DNA of 64,000 nucleotides, from contig NC_079887.1 in the NCBI RefSeq assembly GCF_029227915.1, positions 7,440,001 to 7,504,000 of the forward strand, written 5' to 3'. Positions 57,030 to 64,000 of this stretch are shown in pieces. Below the pieces are notes generated by a model. The model saw nothing but the letters and a program-made list of their open reading frames with translations. It made no database searches and was not told the origin of the DNA. This DNA comes from Hydractinia symbiolongicarpus. Its lineage: Eukaryota > Cnidaria > Hydrozoa > Anthoathecata > Hydractiniidae. Each line of letters begins with the position of its first letter. The stretch's first letter is position 1. The position numbers and the translations under genes are program-made.

Positions 57030-57568
57030 TTAAGAAGATATAAAGGTTTAAAAATTTGCTGACTTCACCAAAGTACCTAATAAAAGTACCAAAAAAATTT
57101 TCTTTTGAAATTTATAAATCCATTACCTTCATCGTATAGACCTTGAAACGCTGATCAGGAAAATGTATAGGATTATGTACTTTTGACAAACGGTTGCAGA
57201 GATATTGGGGTTTGAAGGTTTTTTAATAACGTCATCAGCCCGTACATTTCGAAACGGATTTGGGGACCCAGGATTGGGAAAATTACCCAAATTGATCCCA
57301 GGTGGTCCGTAGTTACCCACGCGGTGAAAAATCATTGATGTCACCATCTCGTTTCCAAGTTATTTGGCCTTAATGTTTTAGGTGCACTGTCATGGCTTCA
57401 TTAATTTAATATAGGATATTGACGTTAAAGTAGTGTTATTGACGTCGCGCCGTAACGTAAGAAAATTTAACATATTAGACATGCATTTTTCGGCAACATC
57501 AAAGGAAAATGAACACATCCACTTTGCCTCTCACGGACAGACAGACAGACACACTTAGTATTATTATA
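57030..57568 (-). mobile_element. Helitron-like element C, 3' end missing
   Basis: Minus orientation with 5' TCTATAATAATACTAAGTGT at 57568, GTCTGTCTGTCCGTGAGAGG and the shared interior (GTTACCCACGCGG, CAGAGATATTGGGG, GCTGATCAGGAAAATG as seen on +). The 3' terminus is not found, because Harbinger-like sequence begins at about 57012. Confidence 0.65.
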
Positions 57569-57570
57569 GA

Positions 57571-58838
57571 AACTAGTCGATAAGGCCCGTGAAAGAATCC
57601 ACTCAGAGAGAAGATTAGGTTGTTTTGTAACGTCAGCAGTGCATACGAAAAAAATTGGCGAAATGTAGTTTATCTGTTGCCTGTAATGCGTGCAGATTGA
57701 ACGCTGATAAAAATAAGTGTTCGCAAACGAATAAGGAGATATATATATATAGGTGTTTTAAAATTTAAAAATTTTGCTGACGTCAGTAAACTCTTCTAAA
57801 GTACAAATAAAAAAATTCTTTAGAAATTTGCACAAAATTCACTTAGGCAGGAGTACATTGGAAAAGAGAATCGTAACTTGTATTATAAACACGTCTGCCA
57901 GGACCCGTCAATACACAATATATTTTTCCTGAAATTTGTTTACACGTTGCTTATAATGTGTAGAGCTTGAAACGCTGATCAAAATAATGTATAGAATCAC
58001 GTACAACACCAACAATGATAATATAGTCAGAAATTGCACATCTCAGATATTTACATCTTATATAGTGATTACGTTTGATTACGTTGAAAACCTTTAATAT
58101 TTTAATCAAAAGTGTCAAAAACATCAAATTTATATCTGGAAAATTATTTATTCGGTTACATACTTCCTGTTCCACAAAAATATACACAAAATGTAAAAAT
58201 TAACAGCTAACAGCTTTATGTAGCATTTTGAATTTTAGGACAAAACATTAGTTACGCGCCAGAGCACACATTAATTATGCAGCAAAATGTCAAAAAATAT
58301 GGCTACTTTAAGAATTTGAGGCTTTTGGGCAGGTGGCTTTTGCTGAAAAAAGGGAGCCTGCTTGCTCCAGCGACATAAAAACCAAACGTCTAAAAATATG
58401 AAAGTTCTTACTATCTGTGATTTCAAATCAAATTCAAACTTTAGCCTTTATTTTCTACTTCTAACTTTCTTTACTTCTAGCTCCACTTCTCACTTCCAAC
58501 TTAACATTTCTACTTCTTCACTTGAACTTTCTTCTATTTAAATATGCTTTTTAAATATGCTCTTTTCACTTTTTTCCAGACGAAGGGACCGTTCTTTTGT
58601 TGTTGTTTCTTTCGGTGTCGATGGACACCAGTTTTGTAAAAAAAGTCGTTAAATTTATTTCAGCAAATCAAGTTGCTCCATTTTGATCACGTGATGTAAA
58701 CAAAGTAAACCTGTTAGCAAAATGGATATAACTTTTTCGGAGACTTCAAAGGAAATTTCGGCTACATCAAAGGAAAATGACGATATCAACTTTGCCTGTC
58801 ACAGACAGACGGACACACTTAGCGTATTGTTATATAGA
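57571..58838 (-). mobile_element. Helitron-like element D (1268 bp)
   Basis: Minus orientation. 3' end CTAG at 57571-57574 preceded by the stem GTGGATTCTTTCAC (minus strand); 5' end TCTATATAACAATACGC at 58838 followed by GTGTCCGTCTGTCTGTGACA. Two bases separate it from element C. It is longer than A and B and seems to contain an inner, older fragment with its own CACTTAGGCAGGAG landmark at about 57840. Confidence 0.65.
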
Positions 58839-60340
58839 TTAGCGTAGTAGAAGAAGCCAACATGATGTTCTGCGAAATTACTTTTACTAATTTTACTAAT
58901 TTTACTAATTTCGCAACTCTGTATGCACGGGCCTTTAAATTTATTTAGTTTTATAACAACAACCTCAAAACTCTCAGTCTTTTTGTTTAGAAACAAAAAA
59001 ACAACGGTCACGTGAGCAGAACAGCAAGATATTTATTCCTTCGTTTATCATTTAAATTTTCAATTTCTGGGAATTGTGGATGACAAAATTGAAAGGATGC
59101 TACCTCTATGAAATAATAATGAAAATTTTGTCGTTCAATCAAATATTTCACGAACTGTATTTTTTAATCATTTTTTTCTTTATTTGTTTCCTTACTTGCT
59201 ATATATAAACAAGCTTACTGTCATGTATACATCATTCTTTTAATAATTCAAACACGCACGAGGGTTAAAACTAGTCTAAGATATGCTAGAGTAACAGAAA
59301 GTTAATTAAATTTTTTTATATATATTTCCAATATACGATTTGTTATTAGCACCAACAGACAACATGTTTGTGAAATTTTAAAGCGTAGATAAAAACAATG
59401 TTCTTGATAGACAAAGTGTGACGCAATCTCGTCGTTCGACTTACATTTGAATCATGTATGGCTCACGATACAAGTTATAATGTCAAATCAAAGATAAACC
59501 GTATTTACGAACAATACGCAAATGGGCTTGTTCAAATGGACTGGGAATTATGTAAAGCTGTGAAAATGTTTACGGAGAATTTTTGAAACAAAAAAATAGT
59601 TCGAATTAAAGGAGTTTTTGCAGTTACGGTCTAGTTTTTATGGGCTTATATATAGTTATATCTTTGAATGTTTTTGCTTTTTCTAACTTAAATATTTCGA
59701 AAAAAAAAGCCAAAGTTTGGCATGACAATCAACCTTCAACTTGAGTAAAATCTTGAAGAATTTTGTATTAAAAAACTCTTTAAAATGGTCTTATAATCTT
59801 AAGAGGCTATTTGATAATAATCGCATTCTGGTTGTGTTTAAAATGGTTGCGCACAGCTAAATTCTTTATTCGTTTTGCCATGCGTTTTTAAAATTTTATT
59901 TTTATTTTTTATTTTGCGTACTTTCCCAAAAGCTTTTTTTAAGCAATTTTCTTCCTTATTTATTTTTTCTTAATTTTTAAAGTATACAAAATCATGGGTA
60001 GCTTTCATTGTTCGTCCATGCAGTTTGTTTTTTTGATACGTGGACGGACAAAATTACGGACAATTAACATTGCGTTGTCTATTTCTTAATAAAAATGTTT
60101 GATTATTATTTTTTAAAGAAATTAGCAAGATTAAATTTAATGATAAGAAGAACAATAAATTTTAAGAAAATTTCGTAAGTGGAATTTTTTTTTTCTTAAA
60201 CTTTAGCCAAATGTCAGCCTACTTATATTTTCGATGAGCAGGTTTTAATAAAAGAATAAAGAATGTATAGCTTTATACTTTAGTTTTTATAAGGGGATTT
60301 TTCTATCGCAGAGTAATTTTATAAAAGTTGCGGAGGGCAA
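58839..60340. other. No gene seen
   Basis: AT-rich. TTTTACTAA repeats occur four times at 58878-58914. No credible ORF. Confidence 0.5.
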
Positions 60341-60344
60341 ATTT

Positions 60345-60373
60345 CTTGGACTGACGCACAGGCTAACGACTAG
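60345..60373 (+). mobile_element. Isolated Helitron-like 3' end
   Basis: GGCTAACGACTAG followed by T, as at elements E and F, but the preceding stem is worn. No 5' end was paired with it. Confidence 0.4.
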
Positions 60374-60916
60374 TCTTAGTATATATTACTACATTATGTT
60401 TTTCTTTGTCGTGTTGCGAAATACCGAAACATTATACATACCAATTGCGAAACTCTACTTTAACCCTATATAATTATTAACGCTCCCTCCCTCCCCAATC
60501 CAGTGGCATAATCGTAGAATATACAATCACGGAACACATCAGTGCAAATTAATTAAAAAAGGTGTCTTCAACAATGTCACTGGTGATAGAAATGTCAATA
60601 TGCTTCCTACAAGTTAAACTAGAAATCAGGAACTAGCAGAAATCAATCTCACTGAGTCCACTTACCTTCTAGGATCTAAAATAACGTCAAATTTCTTATT
60701 TTACCTACCCCTATGAATAAAAGCTAATTTTACACTCTAAAATTGTTTTATTGTTATTTAAAATAGAAGTAACCATAATTACCCAAACGTTCAAGAGTTT
60801 TTAAAACAGCTTTTATTTAACTTTGCAGATGATATCCTGATTGGATTTTATAAAAATAAATTGGTGTTACTTTACTTATTTTTGTATCTAATCCTATCCT
60901 ATAAGATTAATATAAA

Positions 60917-63468
60917 CTAGCTGTTTCCCGTGGAAGAATCCACTGTATTCCATTTAATTTATGTAGCAGATATATGTCCATCAAAAAACAAACAATACAG
61001 CAGTGCGCATCTTACATCTGCATTATTATATAAATGACCAAAAAAATTAAAGGTTTTCAACAACTGCAGTATATATGTGACATTTAAAATCTAAATCTAC
61101 TAAAATTACTTGCTCTGACCATTTGACAAATGCGAAAATTATTCGGAAAAAAGTTTTTAAAAGCATTTCAACATACATCTCACCCATAAAATTTAAATCA
61201 CTCAAAACGCCACACATATACAAAAAAGCTGATCAATGTCAAACACAAATCTCTCTCATTGTATATGTTAAAATCAGTTAGTTTATTGCAAACCCTGCCA
61301 AAGGTTGACACAAAATGTGAAAAATAAACAATAAATTTTGCCTAAGTAGAAATTTTTACCTAAGGTGTTAAAAAGGGATTTGCAAGGATAAATTATAATG
61401 CAATAAAACATTATTTGATATATTGCATATGGTCCTTCCTCACCAAACTTTAGACAAAATGCCAACAAAAAAAAGGTGTTTAAACCTAAAATTAATAAAG
61501 TCCTTTTAGCAATTTGCATGCTGTTTTACCATCAATAAAGTAAACAAAATTTCAAATCTCTCATAGTATTCTGTCACAAATTTTCATAAAATATATATAT
61601 AAGTCATAATGAGTCATGTTAAACAACAGCAATCAATCTGTATATAAGTTCATTTTATGTCAATTTTTGCACCAATTTTGCAACACAAAATACAAATTCT
61701 AAATAATACTAAAATCTCTTATTTTGGTCCTTCGCATACCGACGGTCTCCCACAAAAGTTTAATCAAAATGTAAAAAATGAGAGGTAACGACAAAATCAA
61801 AGTTTGCAAAATTTAATTATTTTGGTACATATATCTACTGCATATGCCCTCTAAAACAATATTTTAATCCAAAATGCCTAAGAAAGACAGTTTGCAACAA
61901 AAATCAGTTATTTCGATAATATTGCATACACTCTTTCCTCACAAAAGCTTCACAAACTGTAAAAAAAAGAATGGTTGTAGGGAGTGCTTCTGATTCAACA
62001 AAAAAAGTTTTTTTGACATATTGCATCTAGCCCTTACCCATTAAATCTTACACAAAATTTCCAAAACTATGTACGATTTAGAACACATCAAATTTAAATC
62101 GAGAAGGATCAGTCATTTCGATATATTGCATAAGTCCTCCCCAGTAAAAATTTATACAAAATATAGAAAAAAAAAGCTTGCAAGGTGTAAAATTGAATTC
62201 TTCTTCTGTGTATATATATATGGTCCTTCCTCGCAAAATTAACATAAAATGTCAAAAAGGTTCAGATATAACATCTAACACAACAAAAATCAGTTCTATC
62301 AGTATATGTAATGCCATTGTCTTCCACCAAATGTTCCCCTTAAAGTTTCACAGACACAGCCTGTAAATTAAAAACAACTAAGATCAGGTATTTTGGTCTA
62401 TTTCATACCATTCTGTTCCAAATAACTTATAAAATGTAAAAATTGAGTGGTAAAACAGAAATTTGCAAAATTCCATTTTTTTATATGCATGTATATTATA
62501 TGCCTTCTACAACAATAAGTTAATAAGTTTACACTAAATGTAAGAAAATGGTTGTGTTTAGTAATTCTAAATTAAGAAAAGTCAGTTCTTTTAGCATGCT
62601 GATTAAAGGGGTTACAAATTCTTACATGAAAATGTCAAAACCACAATTTGAAACAAATTAAATTTACATTTTAAAAATAAGTAATTTCTGAACTTTATTT
62701 TCAGAATATTTGGAGGAAAAGAACTTCGCAAACCAAAAAAAACCAGGAAAATGTTTAAAATCTTCAGGGTTAATAACGTTTGATGGGTTTTGTGGGAATA
62801 TATATACTGGGAATCTTTAGTTTAAAGCTAGCATTAGCTAGCTACAGCAGCTAATAGCTAGTCACTTAAATATAAACTGGAGACTTAGCTAGGTATAAAG
62901 AACATGGCTACATATATATATATTCCTAGCTAGCTAGCTAGTTGTTGGTGGTGGTTGGCTTTTTATGATGCTAGCTATAAAACATGTCTGGCAACAATAA
63001 TATAATCAAAACTGAAAATAAAACATGAAAAAACCTTACAGAACCTTGCTATAATTAGTTTATAAAACCATGCTCTTCTTCAAATGTTTTTTTAAAGATT
63101 TATTTTGAATGAAAGAGTAGTGAATACTCAAAAAGAACAGCCATCTTTTTCGTAAACACAATTTCCGTTTTATGCTAGGAACTTCATTTAACAGTCCGTA
63201 TGCTTTGTGAATATCTAATACCGTTTCATATGTAGCGATACCTATATATATATATGCTAACATAGAGTTTTTTGGCATAAGGGTATATATATTTATATCG
63301 TTATTAGCAGCGGGTTATATATTTACACCTTATGTGCGATTTCTATGAAGTACATCCCTAATCTTTTTAGTTAAATTTTAGCGTACAGCCACGTCATAAA
63401 AAAGTGACCCGTGATTTCCGTGTCGTGGACTCACAGTTTTACTCACGCAAGGGAATTAATATATAAGA
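60917..63468 (-). mobile_element. Helitron-like element, inverted homologue of 18876-27204 without the insertion
   Basis: Minus orientation: 5' TCTTATATATTAATTCCC at 63468 (A on its 5' side) and 3' stem GTGGATTCTTCCAC followed by GGGAAACAGCTAG and T at 60917. It aligns along its length with the host Helitron at 18.9-27.2 kb (GGACTGTTAAATGAAGT, GGAAATTGTGTTTACG, CCAGTTTATATTTAAGTGAC, CTCTCATTTTTTACATTTTG on its strand). It lacks the ISL2EU-like element: where that would be, it reads CTTTATACC. The interior has at least ten loose AT-rich units with TGTGAGGAAGGACC-like cores. Confidence 0.7.
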
Positions 63469-64000
63469 TATGCCTAGGGTTTCAAATATCGTAAATCCTT
63501 GAAAATAGTAATTTTATTAAAACTACATTTGACTAATTAAGACAAAACTTGTCAATTTTCTCATTATTTAATCAATCATACCTTACCAGTAAAAAAAAAG
63601 TCAACAAGAAAAGTCGGTAAAAATTCTTAGTCGGAACAATATTAGTCACCGTTTGCTTAGTTTGTAAAGTGTTGAATATATAAAATCCCTGCCTAAAAAT
63701 AAGTAGATATTTTTAAAGTTTGCAGACGCATATTATATGTATACATTACAGAAAAGTGAAAAAAAAATAAAATAAATATAATTCGAGAACTTTTTGCTAA
63801 TTTTTTGTTTTTTGTTTGGGAAACTTTGTCCTGCAAAAGTTAATCCACTAAAAAAGTTTAAACTTTAAAGATACATTTACAAAAATAATAAAGCGACGAG
63901 CTTAAAATATTAAAATAACGACAACAGCGACCTTTTTCAATTTTCTATTATCAACAGTATATGTTAGTGATTTTACTTGTAAGAACACAAAACAGAAGTC
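63469..64000. other. No gene seen
   Basis: AT-rich. GTCGG...TTAGTC words at 63600-63650 recall the degenerate repeat at 3945-4700. Confidence 0.45.

Overview
This is eukaryotic, AT-rich animal DNA with spliced genes (GT-AG introns), TATA promoters, SINE and LINE relics and very dense DNA transposons. The mix fits a cnidarian, probably a hydrozoan: a secreted GGGYTF/GGCG family protein, ZAD plus DUF6589 relics, ISL2EU-like elements with THAP and SWIM genes, and abundant Helitron-like elements. That placement is an inference from gene content, not a sequence match. Only four loci look like living host genes: an RNF34/RFFL-type RING E3 ligase (11.7-15.8 kb, 4 coding exons), a secreted 267-residue fibrinogen-like protein (39.4-40.8 kb, 2 exons), and two small paralogous secreted proteins (46.9 kb on +, 55.1-55.4 kb on -).

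Layout. 0-11 kb: a MITE, an unrecognised decayed coding stretch, a LINE 3' fragment, a dead pogo-like transposase, a Helitron-type 5' end that runs into 291 uninterrupted TCTG units, an RT fragment and a Helitron relic. 11.7-16.8 kb: the RING gene and its 3' region. 17.7-18.8 kb: a tRNA-derived SINE and a 59-bp minisatellite. 18.9-27.2 kb: a three-layer nest. A Helitron-like element (TC...CTAG ends) holds an ISL2EU-like element with convergent SWIM and THAP genes; that element holds a hAT element coding for an OTU-protease plus TTF-type protein. A 126-bp-arm palindrome carrying two convergent tRNA-like sequences sits where the catalytic parts of the ISL2EU-like element should be. 27.2-28.7 kb: two further Helitron-like copies joined head to tail. 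28.9-33.8 kb: a dead copy of the secreted fibrinogen-like gene, MITEs and a decayed ZAD-DUF6589 gene. 34-42 kb: mostly gene-poor, with a GC-rich 21-bp minisatellite and the live secreted gene. 42.5-47.2 kb: a tandem duplication of a promoter-bearing module. The first copy has lost its TATA box next to two miniature Helitron-like elements; the second drives a small secreted protein. 47.2-56 kb: gene-poor DNA and the second small secreted gene. 56.5-63.5 kb: a Harbinger fragment and several reverse-oriented Helitron-like copies. The last of these is an inverted homologue of the 18.9-27.2 kb host Helitron without the ISL2EU insertion, so it gives a natural empty site.

The genes do not form one pathway. 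The strongest biological signals are (1) the nested transposons, whose order and target sites can be read from restored frames and the empty site; (2) the tRNA-like palindrome shared as the 3' region of two convergent transposon genes; (3) the paralogous small secreted proteins with C68 and C72 at identical positions; (4) microsatellite birth from a Helitron 5' terminus. All calls come from reading the sequence; no database search was run.
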